Assembly: GCF_004359215.1 (NCBI RefSeq)
Contig: NC_090610.1
Coordinates: 7,634,155-7,661,522 of the forward strand
Reading direction: 5' to 3'
From: Bremia lactucae
Taxonomy: Eukaryota > Oomycota > Peronosporomycetes > Peronosporales > Peronosporaceae
Length of the DNA: 27,368 nucleotides
Part shown: positions 8,447-16,958 of the stretch, in pieces
Layout: each line of letters starts with the position of its first letter
Numbering within the stretch: position 1 is the stretch's first letter
Notes under the pieces: model-generated
Database searches by the model: none
Seen by the model: the letters and a program-made list of their open reading frames with translations, nothing else
Told to the model about the DNA's origin: nothing
Made by a program: the position numbers and the translations under genes

Positions 8447-9780
8447 ATGTATCATCTGATGAATCTATCCAACAAATCTTTTAAAGATTTACCGGCTTCA
8501 TATCGATCGTCATCCGATCGATACACAACACGTAACGGCTTACTGTACTACACAGCCGTTGCCGGCGCCAACTCACAACGATTTGCGCTTGCGCATCATG
8601 CATGCGTGTCACGATGCACCAACAAGTGGGTATCGTGGACGTGAGAAGACTTATCGCACAGTAAGTCGCGACTTTTACTGGCCCCGCCAGTATCAGGTTG
8701 TGCGCAAGTACATTCGTGCTTGCGAGGTATGTGAATAGGTGAAGCCTAGCCCTTCGTCCCATGCACCTCTCCAACCGCTACCACTCCGGCAGAATGGTGG
8801 CAGTCCGTATCTATGAACTTCGTCTTCGGATTTCCCGAATAAGATCACAAAAACAATGGAGTTATTGTTTTGGTAGACAGATTCAGCAAGATGGTACATC
8901 TTGTTGCAGTACCAGAGTCGATCACGGCTCCGGGTTGTGCCCGTATCTTTATAGACACGGTATTCAAGCTCCACGGTTTACCCCGTGAATTGGTCTCCGA
9001 TAGACACCCACGGTTCACGGCGGAGTTTTGGCAATCCGTGTTCCAATCTCTCAGAACATGGCTGACTATATCAACTTCTGATCATCTGCAGACAGATGGT
9101 CAGACAGAACGCGTCAATCGCGTCCTCGAAAAAGAGATACTTCGAGGTTACGTCCAATCGTCTTCGCATTGGAGCGAGTTTTTACCGATGGTCGAATTCG
9201 CCATCAACAATTCCGTGCATGCGTCTACAACGCATACAATGTTCTTCGTAAATGTCTTACGCCTCCACGCATACCCACCCAATTAGAAGGATCCTCTAGT
9301 TGAAGGGGGGGGGGGTGGACTCGTACGAGCAACCATTTCTGGCTCATGCCCATTACGCGTCGAAGTTACGAACGACACGAATAATTTCCGTGTCGAAGCA
9401 ATCGACATCGAAGATGATACAGATTTAATGGCAGTGCGCACAAACGCACTGGAAAAGACAAAACAAAAGAGTCAGCAGAGGAATTTCTGCTGACTCGAGA
9501 ATCAGTAGTCCGTTTCGGACAGAATTCCATTGCTAACGCAGTGGACCGTCAGAAACGCAACGCAGAAAAACATGAAAGAGCAAATGTTCTTTTATTTAAA
9601 ATTAATGACCTAGTACTACTCCATACGGTAAGCTTACCTAGGTGTGTAGTCAGCGTGTAGTCACTTATGTGTGTAGCAGTATACTACTACCCAAGTTCAT
9701 TGGGCCATTCCGTGTACTGCATCGCAGAGCAATGCGTACACAATAGAATAGCCACGTAGGATGCGAACGCATCCTACGTT
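8447..9780 (+). pseudogene. Element C integrase, active-site residues lost
   Basis: Order: YRSSSDRYTTRNGLLYYTAV; zinc domain LRIMHACHDAPTSGYRGREK ending CEVC-stop, with the second zinc histidine changed to Tyr; core WQSVSMNFVFGFPE, FVDRFSKMVHL-type stretch at 8865-8900, LPRELVSDRHPRFTAEFW and TDGQTERVNRVLE (8870-9286). The first D of the D,D,E triad is Asn (AAC at 8816-8818); the second D and the E remain. After 9286 a G11 run breaks the frame. The C-terminal domain continues in pieces: EEFLLTRES, NAVDRQKRNAEKHERANVLL, KFIGPFRVLH and, at about 9752-9790, RRMRTHPTFYIG. It would insert element cDNA into chromatin; this copy cannot. Confidence 0.9.
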
Positions 9781-9789
9781 TTACATAGG

Positions 9790-10119
9790 TAAGGCTCCGC
9801 CCGTACCATCAATACGCGGTTTCTTCCGAGGACGAATCTGACCACCCTTTTCAAGAATCCCTAAAAGATTCTTGTGGTCACGAACCAGATTCTCATGTCG
9901 TGTCCGAAGATCCTCGAAACCGCGATGAGCTGACGACAGCTCATCACGAAGAGCGTGATACTTCCGTTCGTACTCCAACATTGAGTACGCACTCTTCGAA
10001 CGGTTGGAAAACCGTCCGATATAGTTAGGCTGCAGCGTCTGCTCCAACGAGTGACGCTTACCGCGCTGGTGTTGAAGACACCTCTTCTAATACATGGAGG
10101 TAGCGGTCGATTTGTCGAT
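9790..10119 (+). other. Element C hydrophilic linker between integrase and chromodomain
   Basis: A plus-strand frame reads through an acidic, His/Ser-rich linker (VSSEDESDHPFQESLKDSCG, then EDPRNRDELTTAHHEERD), ends at a stop near 10027, and resumes after a shift as DAYRAGVEDTSSNTW before the chromodomain. The minus strand is also open (10087-9781) with a coil-like composition, but lacks an early ATG. I regard the sense linker as the original coding strand. Confidence 0.55.
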
Positions 10120-10145
10120 CTTCGACTCTAGATCCGACACACGGT

Positions 10146-10415
10146 TTGGATCTAATTTTTACTCCTCCATCACAACCATTGGTGGATTCCCACGGTGGTC
10201 AACAATTCCTTGTGAAACGTATTCTAAACCACCGTGATGTGAAGAGGCAGCGAACAAGTTATCTGGTCCGCTGGCGCGGTTATCCACCTTCGCATCACAG
10301 CTGGGAGCCTCGTTCCCAGCTGATCGTTGACTTTGAGGGCCTCGTCCGTCAGTATGACGAGACCCATCCGATGGATCAGAAGGTCCATCAGGAAACACGC
10401 GCCCCTGGCGCTTGA
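10146..10415 (+). CDS. Element C chromodomain (end of pol)
   Basis: 89 open codons. The chromodomain core reads FLVKRILNHRDVKRQRTSYL, VRWRGYPPSHHSWEPRSQL and IVDFEGLVRQYDETHP, with the aromatic and W-x-P positions of the fold kept. In chromoviruses this C-terminal integrase extension steers integration to chromatin with particular histone marks. It is unbroken here, unlike most of the same polyprotein. It was part of pol, not a separate protein, so the first Met of the frame need not be a start. Confidence 0.88.
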   Translation: MDLIFTPPSQPLVDSHGGQQFLVKRILNHRDVKRQRTSYLVRWRGYPPSHHSWEPRSQLIVDFEGLVRQYDETHPMDQKVHQETRAPGA

Positions 10416-10595
10416 AAATCGATTGCAAAACGTCAATCGCTTCGCGCATCTCGATAGAGATGCGAGCCCTCCTCCAGGGCGAAGAAAGGGAATAGATACC
10501 CCCTTTTACCCTGTTCGAGTTATCGACACGTCACGGACAGGGATCACTCCACGTGAGGCATAGAAGTCCTGCCTCACGAAACAACCGGTGCAGTT

Positions 10596-11256
10596 TTAGT
10601 CTTGCACTGGTTGGATTTGATTTTCAAACTTAACGCGAATCGCGTTAAGGCTTTGGAGCCAGGCTTCGCATTCAATGACATTGGAATGAATGCGTTTCAG
10701 GCTTGCATAACGAGCTTTTATCTCGCTTGTTGTTGCCACTATAGCATCGATGGTTTAGAAAAGCATCGAGATGAAAATCTTTTTCAGAGCGAAAGTTCTT
10801 CGCGCTAGGAGTAGCATTGTCGCAATAGATAAGGGATATTTATTGTGAGGAGTAGTCTCTCCAGACAAGCTACTGAGTAGCCGTTGGGGCAAAAGCCACG
10901 GCTTCTTTTCAGGGGTAAGACGAGGCATTTTATTGTCTTCGCTCCCCAGAGTGGTTCTTACTGAAGCAGGGGTACCACAAGAATTTTATTACGATGGCAA
11001 ACGCCATCGTCATCACCACCCAAAGAAACATGTGTGGGTGACGGCACGGGAGACGGAGCTGGCGATAAGGAACTATCCTCATCGTCGGCACGGGAGACGG
11101 AGCTTGCGACGAGAAATCATCCTCATCGTCGGAACCGAACATGCTCTAGCGAATGCTACCAGCACGTCTTTTCGAATGAACCCCCTCATTCGAAGGCTCA
11201 TAGTCAGCCGCCTGACGATGATCAGGCGACTGTTCTGTTCTTCCCGAGTCGGCCAT
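10596..11256 (-). pseudogene. Broken antisense gene between chromodomain and 3' LTR of element C
   Basis: On the minus strand an ATG at 11256 (GACGAAATGG context, in-frame TAG just upstream) opens MADSGRTEQSPDHRQAADYE and runs 36 codons to a TAG (11148-11146). The frame continues with FGSDDEDDFSSQAPSPVP, shifts within a 44-bp repeat to DDEDSSLSPAPSPVPSPTHV, and shifts again at a GGGG/CCCC run (10969-10972). It then reads EDNKMPRLTPEKKPWLLPQR and, past a TAA (10757-10755), TIDAIVATTSEIKARYASLK and LQSLNAIRVKFENQIQPVQD, stopping at 10598-10596. About 218 codons: acidic Ser/Pro repeats, then a basic and helical C-terminus. I do not recognise the protein. The location resembles the extra antisense ORFs of some plant gypsy elements. 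The breaks match the decay of the element. Confidence 0.55.
11042..11129. repeat. 44-bp imperfect tandem repeat inside the antisense gene
   Basis: CGGCACGGGAGACGGAGC begins at 11042 and 11086; a third unit starts CGGAACC at 11130. On the minus strand each unit encodes a DDED...APSPVP module. A 44-base spacing (not a multiple of 3) explains the frameshift between modules; 45 is the likely original length. Confidence 0.75.
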
Positions 11257-11301
11257 TTCGTCCTACTCGCATTCACGTGGTGTATCACCACGTGCACCCG
11301 C

Positions 11302-11312
11302 ATTATATAGTG
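11302..11312 (-). promoter_or_regulatory. TATA-like box upstream of the antisense gene
   Basis: The minus strand reads CACTATATAATGCGG about 50 bases before the antisense ATG at 11256. The spacing suits a TATA box with a short leader. This is inference only; the same 300 bases also hold a TCATTTTCAATTC stretch (from 11460) resembling oomycete initiators. Confidence 0.3.
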
Positions 11313-11544
11313 CTGCGGGAGAAGATGATGCTAGGCAGACGAAACGGCTGCCGCAAGAGACAATAATGCGTCGCCCGCAGCTGCATGTACCGCAGCCGAA
11401 GGCACCGCACTATTCGCACACCGCATGGACTTGTTAACCATGCGATAGAATTGAAAATGATGGTTCTGAGCAATTAACATCGTTTCACTCAAGTGATCTT
11501 ATAGTGACCACTCTATTCAATGAAAGTCAGAGTGATTGTCGCTT

Positions 11545-11554
11545 GAGGGAGAAG
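11545..11554 (+). other. Polypurine tract of element C
   Basis: GAGGGAGAAG directly abuts the first base of the 3' LTR, the expected site of plus-strand priming. Confidence 0.75.
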
Positions 11555-11996
11555 TGACGTAAAGAGGTGTATCGTTACATGAAATTAAAACTTAAAGGTT
11601 GTTAATTAATATATTATCTAATAGGCAGACAATATTTAGAGAATATTACTTTACATAGTAATATTCGCAAAGCTTATCCATTGGTAGATCTAGGCCATTA
11701 TATCAACTTGCTCCGCGGTCCAGTCAGCGCTGGACGCGCGCAAAGAGAGAGACAGATAAGATTTTATTTCATGTTTTGCATTAGTATATAATTGAGCTAG
11801 TATAAAAAGATAGAAACAGGAGAACCTAATGATATTAAATACAATTTTCTTCTAACCCTCTTTAAAGCAAGTGTTTTAAAGAGAGTCTTCCTCTGCACGT
11901 ACTAGTGTACGTGAAGTGACGTGAGGTACCATTCACACTGAAACAGTGCGAAGTGGACTTCTACTGAAGCTGTACAAGTCGTAGTGCCCCGTTACA
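11555..11996 (+). repeat. 3' LTR of element C
   Basis: 442 bp, TGACGTAAAGAGGTGTATCG to CCCCGTTACA. It aligns along its length with 4103-4540 but has many substitutions and small indels, including a changed start (TGACGT for TGTAAC). A TATATAATT/TATAAAA pair lies at 11785-11807. Confidence 0.92.
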
Positions 11997-12001
11997 GTTA
12001 C
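11997..12001 (+). repeat. Target-site duplication of element C, right copy
   Basis: GTTAC, identical to 4098-4102. Confidence 0.85.
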
Positions 12002-12189
12002 CATACACGGAATATTGTAGGTGCAATTGGACAGTTCTGTTCATTGGTCAAAAAAAGTTTTTAAAAACAACTCCGCAAACCGCTGCTAGACGCGCGAATG
12101 GGTGGTAAGCAATAAATCGCAATAAATAGGTTTGAGTAACATAATATGTCAGCTAAAAGAATAACCCGCGCAACTAGGCCGAAAGGACA

Positions 12190-14169
12190 ATGCATTTACA
12201 TGTTTGCTCAAAAACATTGGGAAGTGGTCACGGGATGCTGATTGCCAGTATTCCTCTAAAGGTTTTAAAGCAAAGCTTGATGAAATCGCCGATCTTAGCG
12301 ATTGCAGACCAAGACAGACTATTATATGTGGTCTGTGACGCCAGCGATTTTGCAATCGGCTGTGCGTTTATGCAATATGACACAAACGGCGCAGAGCGCG
12401 TCGTCTGCTATGAATCGCAACAGCTTCACCAGCTGGCCCTAACTACCTGTGCATGACAAGAAACACCTTGATATGAAATATGCACTGGTAAAGTTTAGTG
12501 TCTATCTCTAAGGAGATCGACCGTTCATTGTTTATATGGATCATTCGTCGTTACGCACGGCCGTGAACAGACCACACCCTCCTGCAAAGAATGGCGAGAT
12601 GATTGTCTTTTTCCGCTGAAACTATTTTTTTCTCCGTAGAATACAGACTAGGATGACTTAATGTCACCGCTGATGCGCTTTCGCGCCGGACTGATTTTGA
12701 GCCGGCTGCGCCACCAATAGTGTGGTTAAGCCCACTGTTGCAATGCTTATTACAATTGTTCCGTCGTCAACATTACTTGATGACGTCCGATTCGCCCAAA
12801 TAAAAACAAAGATTGAAAGGTTTGATGTATTACCTCAATAATCCATCACAACAATTCCTACAGGGATTGTCGAATTTGTATCGATCGTTATCAGATCGAT
12901 ACAAGAACATGCAACGGGCCACTGTATTATATAGCCTTTTCTGGCGAACATCGCGTTGTCATTCCCACTCATAATGATTTGCGACTTTGCATCATGCATG
13001 AGTGCCACGATGCACCAATAATTCGGCATTGTAAACGTGAGTGGACTTATCTCACAGTAAGTCGCGATTTCTACATGCTAGTATAAGCTTGCGCGCATGC
13101 AAAAACGTGCTTGCGAGGTATCTTAATGGGTTAAGCCTAGTCCTTCATCGCGTACTCCATTAGAACCTCTACCTGATCCGGCAGAGTGTTATAAATTGAC
13201 ATCATCTTCAGGATGAAGTCCATTTATATGGATTGCCAACACTCTGTGAAACGCATACAAATATAATGGTACCCTTGTGCATGTAGATTGTTTAGCAAAA
13301 TGGTTCAGCTTGCTACAGTCCCGGGTTCGATCACAGCCAAACGATGTGCTCGGTTGCTCGTGTCTAAATCGACTCGATGTATTTTGACTCCATGGACTAT
13401 CCCGTGAACTAATTTCGGATCAAGACCCCTGGACACGGTAGAGTTTTAGCAATCTACGTTAAATTATCCAAAAGAACAATCGAACATGTCAACACCTGAC
13501 TATCCTGGAACAAGTGGTCCGACAGAACGTACAATCGTGTCCTTGAATCGATACTTCGAAAATACGTCCACTCGTATACGTGTTGGAGAGAATTATTGCC
13601 AATGGTGGAATTTGCTATCAATAGTTCTGTGCATGCATCATCAAAGAATACACCATTCTTCGAGAATGGCTTACGTCATCCACTATCCACCTTGAAAGAG
13701 TACTACTCTAGTCCAGGGGGGCTGCTCAAGCAAAGACTGATCTAGCTCTTGCTCATAACACGATGACTTACCAGTCAACGGGTCGCACTTTGACAAAAAT
13801 GAGTCAAGAGAATATTTCCTGCTGGCTCGAGAAGCAATGATTCGTTTCGTGCAAGATTCCATTGATGTTGCGGGGGATCGACAGAAACGAAATGTTGATA
13901 ATAATGGAAGAGTAAATGATCTTATATTAAGGTTAACGACCTACTTCGTACTCCAACATGGAGTACGCACTCTTCGAACGGTCTTCCAACCGCTACTGAC
14001 GAATATGGGCAGTAACATCTTACTGCCCAAGTATATCGGCCCGTTTCGGCATTGCACCGCCAAAGCAAAGCTACACGATCGAGCTGCCTCTTACGATGCA
14101 CACGCATCCTACGTTTCACGTCGGACGTCTCCATCCGTAATGCTAGAACGAGGCTGTCTGCGGGAGTAA
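12190..14169 (+). pseudogene. Element D: decayed RNase H-integrase fragment of a gypsy element
   Basis: Pieces in all three plus frames follow pol order. The RNase H start (LKQSLMKSPILAIADQDRLL, VVCDASDFAIGC, GAERVVCYESQ) is at 12200-12440. ADALSRR-like TADALSRRTDFEPAAPP lies near 12670-12715. The integrase start LYRSLSDRY is near 12870 and zinc-domain remnants are near 12985-13020. GPTERTIVSLNRYFE (family QTER) is at 13510-13560, followed by LLPMVEFAINSSVHASSKN at 13590-13650. The C-terminal KYIGPFR lies near 14029-14049. Stops and shifts occur every few tens of codons, so this is the most decayed gypsy copy here. The related sequence in C is 7500-9780. No LTR can be tied to it; 12002-12189 just before it holds nothing recognisable. 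Confidence 0.85.
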
Positions 14170-14381
14170 ATCAAATTGGAGCGTTCCAAAGATGTACCCG
14201 AGGCTAATGGCCCCTGCTCAGACCTTTTACTTCATCCTTCAAGGATGTATTTTCTTGACGAGTGTTGCTAGCTTGTTGCGAAGACTTAAAGCACCCGTTT
14301 GCTCGCTACCAATCGGTCTTTCGGCCGAGAAGCTTTCTTGAGGAGCTTCAAAGCCCCCTCCTTCTTCATCCAAATGTCCAT
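14170..14381 (-). pseudogene. gag: Element E gag N-terminus, broken
   Basis: An ATG at 14381, about 50 bases inside the PBS as in element C, opens MDIWMKKEGALKLLKKASRP and reaches a TAA at 14288-14286. Beyond it, shifted frames give LRNKLATLVK and ENTSLKDEVKGLSR, a coiled-coil pattern like that in other Gag N-termini here. The match to element D on the other strand ends near 14170, so E is truncated there. Confidence 0.6.
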
Positions 14382-14412
14382 GTTGAGTGAAACGTGTATA
14401 GACCGTTGAACA

Positions 14413-14430
14413 GACTACGAAGTGCTACCA
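14413..14430 (-). other. Primer-binding site of element E
   Basis: Minus strand TGGTAGCACTTCGTAGTC, two bases after the LTR end (TTACA, CC). Same 11-base core as elements A, C and H. Confidence 0.8.
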
Positions 14431-14432
14431 GG

Positions 14433-14778
14433 TGTAATAGGGCACCTTTTATAACGTGGCTAGAACATCCCGTCACTAACTTACACGAACGCTTGAGGAA
14501 GCTCTCAGCCTAAGTATTAGGTATAACGTAAAATTCAATTTATATAGTTTTTACCAAGACTTTTAATCGTACTAAGTACGACCGTGTTCGGGCTTTTTGG
14601 GAACCACTTATTTTCGGGGCCAGATGACCCAATATGGACCAATGAAAATTTATCATTGATTCATATTGGGTCTTCTGACCCCCAATAATGAACGAATAAT
14701 AATTTGTTACGCTGTGCCCGCAGCACCTGCCTACAAATGTAATTTTTTTTGTTTTAATCCTTCATGTGGCCCATTACA
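14433..14778 (-). repeat. 5' LTR of element E
   Basis: 346 bp on the minus strand from TGTAATGGGCCAC to CCCTATTACA, followed by CC and the PBS. The start resembles the solo LTR at 21397 (TGTAATGGGCC). A TATATAAATT stretch lies at about 14547-14536. It contains a 30-bp-arm hairpin (14616-14682). The 5' boundary is chosen from the TG...CA rule and is less sure than the 3' end. Confidence 0.65.
14616..14682. repeat. Long hairpin inside LTR E
   Basis: Arms 14616-14645 and 14653-14682 pair at about 26 of 30 positions around a 7-nt loop; the core is GACCCAATATG/CATATTGGGTC. Confidence 0.85.
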
Positions 14779-14836
14779 TCACCCCCTTTTCAAAATAGCA
14801 CTCACCGACCGTGAGTGCTCGATTGGAAAAAAATTG

Positions 14837-14848
14837 TCATTCACAACT
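14837..14848 (+). promoter_or_regulatory. Possible oomycete initiator before gene F
   Basis: TCATTCACAACT, 10 bases before the ATG at 14858, resembles the TCAYTY...CA initiator described for oomycete genes, which usually have very short leaders. Weak evidence alone. Confidence 0.3.
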
Positions 14849-14857
14849 GAAGCCACG

Positions 14858-15308
14858 ATGACGGACCATACGACCCACAACTTCACAGTACCCCCGAGAG
14901 CCATCAACGAGAGTGCGACCATCTACGTAATGGACCAACAACTCATCCCTTGGGCGCTGTATGACTTGCCCGCAGTTTAAACTCCGGACTCGCTTGCAAC
15001 GATGCAGGACTTCTTTCGGCGTTTCCGCGATTCGCGTGGAAAGAGTCTTGAGAACGTTGCGTACGACGCTTTGCAAAATTCTAAGTGCGCCTTCATCCGG
15101 CGTTGGAACCGGATGATCGAGGATGCAAAAAAAGTTTTCACAATGGCTTGGCAATCGAGAGAACATTCGCTCCGATCACTCAATCGGCACATTACGCAAA
15201 AAAGTATGCGAGAACGCTTGGAATGAGGACCGAATGTGCTGTGACCACGTCAACGAGGGTGTCGCTCTTGCGGCTCGGTTCCACGTCCATCTCGCGACAA
15301 ATGACTAA
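14858..15308 (+). pseudogene. Gene F: unrecognised broken protein gene
   Basis: From the ATG at 14858 one frame reads TVPPRAINESATIYVMDQQL, meets a TAA (14978-14980), and continues in the same frame as LATMQDFFRRFRDSRGKSLE, YDALQNSKCAFIRRWNRMIE and AWQSREHSLRSLNRHITQ. At an A6 run near 15200 it shifts to KVCENAWNEDRMCCDHVNEG and VALAARFHVHLATND, ending in TAA at 15306. About 149 codons, mostly helical and charged, with Cys in the last third. I cannot name the family. It does not look like the Gag, PR or pol sequences in this window, though it sits just upstream of element G's RT and could be an accessory or host-derived part of that element. One stop plus one homopolymer shift is light damage. 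Confidence 0.5.
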
Positions 15309-15369
15309 GACATCTCGCTGAGTATCCACTCAGCGAACGCGAGCAAGCCTGGATCGGCAAATGCGAGCT

Positions 15370-16098
15370 CGAAGGCCGCCGAAGGGCGGGTCATGTGCGC
15401 GAAAGTGCCTCGCCACATTCGATTCCAACCTTCTGCATGAAGAAGGCCATGGGAGGCTGGCGTATAGTGCGTGCGTTTAATAAGCTAAATTATGCCAGTA
15501 TTCCTGCGCAAACACCTATCCCCAGGAAGGACATAGTGTTAAACTCCATGTCAGGAAGCGTCATCTTCAGTGACATCGATCTAACCGATGGCTTCTACCA
15601 GATCCTGATGCGACCGAGCGACATACCACTCACAGCGGTGAGTACCAAGAGTGGCTTTTAATGGGAATGGCTAGTGATGCCATAGGGTTAAAGAATGCAC
15701 CGACCACTTTCAATCGCATGGTGTCTCAAGTGTTGAGACCACTCCGGGACATCGCTCCCCCTTGTTTCTTCGATCACATCTTCGTCCATAGTGGCGCCGA
15801 GAACAATCTCAGCGATATCCAAGTTCGCCTCCGACACTTGAAACAGGTGTTACAAGTCATGCGAGACAAGGTTTACGCGAATCTCAAGAAGTGTGTCTTT
15901 TGTGCACCGGAACTTCCGGTGCTCGGTTGCTATGTGAGTAAGTCGAGAGTTCCAGCTGATCCAGAGAAGGTGTCATCAATCTGTTCTTGGCCCACGTCCA
16001 AGAACCCTACGGAGTTGCGTCAGGGGCTCGACTTGGCCAATTACTTGCAGAAGTATACGAAGGCTTATACCGGTTTCTTACAGCCTTTGTCATTTTAG
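15370..16098 (+). pseudogene. Element G reverse transcriptase, catalytic Asp lost
   Basis: Frame 1 (about 15370-15660) gives GHVRESASPHSIPTFCMKKA, IVRAFNKLNYASIPAQTPIP and DIDLTDGFYQILMRP, then a TAA at SGF-stop-WEWLVMP. Frame 2 (15661-16098) gives IGLKNAPTTFNRMVSQVLRP, PCFFDHIFVHSGAENN, KKCVFCAPELPVLGCYVSK and YLQKYTKAYTGFLQPLSF. The catalytic YFDD box is FFDH (15766-15777): the second metal-binding Asp is His. RT begins abruptly near 15370, directly after gene F; the upstream gag and protease are absent. Confidence 0.9.
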
Positions 16099-16136
16099 AG
16101 AAAAAAGCTACGTGGTCGTAGCGTTTCGAGCACCAA

Positions 16137-16349
16137 ATGGCCTTCGAAGCAGTAAAGAAGAGCCTGGCTTCGGCGCCAGTGTTGGTCCTTCCGGACGACT
16201 CCAAGCCATACCACGTGGTATGCGATGCAAGTGATTTCGCAATTGGTTCTGCCCTCATGCAATTTGAAGATGAGGGCCTTGAACAAGTCGTGCGTTATCA
16301 GTCACGACAGATGAAGCCAGCGGAGAAGAACTATCCAGTCCATGATTAG
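16137..16349 (+). pseudogene. Element G RNase H, truncated
   Basis: Reads FEAVKKSLASAPVLVLPDDS, then PYHVVCDASDFAIGSALMQF and YQSRQMKPAEKNYPVHD. The first catalytic Asp (CDASD) is present. The expected continuation (KELLAMKYAL and the rest of RNase H) is absent: the next sequence belongs after the integrase core, so an internal deletion starts here. Confidence 0.88.
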
Positions 16350-16958
16350 GAGTTCCAAGGCGAAGTCTGCTGTTTTGACCCCACGTGGCGTGGCGTCCCC
16401 GTTATCTCAATGGACTGCGGAGACACTTATTGACCCGTCTTCGGGTACGCGCTCACGTACTGCCAACTACGCGGCGATTGAGTCGGCGCGATCACTTGAT
16501 GACATGGCTGTGTCGGAGTTTATTCTTCAACGTGAAGCGATCACCCAGTTTGCACGTGATGCACTTCAGTCTGCAGTGAATAAACAGGAAGGGAATGCAG
16601 ATAAACATGGTAGAAAAAAAACATGATTAAGTTCCAGAAAGGTGATCGTGTATTATTATCAACAGAAGGTCTAAGGGATTCAGCAGTGGCCAATCTAGGC
16701 GCGAGTATATTCACGCCACGCTTCATCGATCAATTCAAAATTCTTAAGGCGATCGGCGATGTCTACACGCTGGATATCCCCTCATCGTTGCGGCTTCACC
16801 CGACGTCCTGCGATGGGCAGCTGAAAGAACATCACCCGGCTACGCTTCACGGGTTGGTTCCAATATTGCGGAATCAGGGGCTCGTAGATCGACCTCCTTC
16901 CCGCCTTGCTTTACGCACCGATGACATTGGACTTGGCTGCGTTCCCGTCTGCATATGA
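16342..16958 (+). pseudogene. Element G integrase C-terminal part after a large internal deletion
   Basis: 16342-16626 reads LTPRGVASPLSQWTAETLID, then VSEFILQREAITQFARDALQ and NADKHGRKK, the region after the integrase core. An A8 run at 16613-16620 shifts the frame, and 16623-16958 continues IKFQKGDRVLLSTEGLRDSA, FKILKAIGDVYTLDIPSSLR and LHPTSCDGQL, the SH3-like C-terminal domain. The whole zinc domain and D,D,E core are missing, a loss of roughly the usual integrase plus half of RNase H. The frame ends at a TGA. Confidence 0.85.

Larger units (their letters stand above)
4103..11996 (+). mobile_element. Element C: full-length Ty3/gypsy chromodomain retrotransposon, inactive
   Basis: 7,894 bp bounded by two related LTRs and flanked by GTTAC on both sides. 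A PBS follows the 5' LTR and a purine run (GAGGGAGAAG) directly abuts the 3' LTR. Internal order on plus: gag, protease, RT, RNase H, integrase, chromodomain, then an antisense gene remnant. The LTRs differ by many substitutions and small indels, so the insertion is old. About 740 bp of pol (7364-8105) is inverted, the RT catalytic box is gone, and the protease and integrase active sites are changed. The copy cannot move by itself. Confidence 0.93.

Noticed and set aside
9781..10047. Minus-strand frame of 88 codons with coil-like composition and a basic RPRKKPRID end
   Set aside because: It starts at TTG, not ATG, and the sense strand is open as a normal acidic linker joined to the chromodomain. 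Kept only as a comparison in the finding on 16874-17245.
10159..10449. 96-codon minus-strand frame
   Set aside because: It is the reverse of the chromodomain, which is clearly coding on plus.
10933..11366. Two overlapping plus-strand frames of 125 and 110 codons
   Set aside because: The minus-strand antisense gene explains this region better (ATG context, repeat modules, decay pattern). The plus frames have Arg/His-rich composition typical of reverse frames, though I cannot exclude the 110-codon one.
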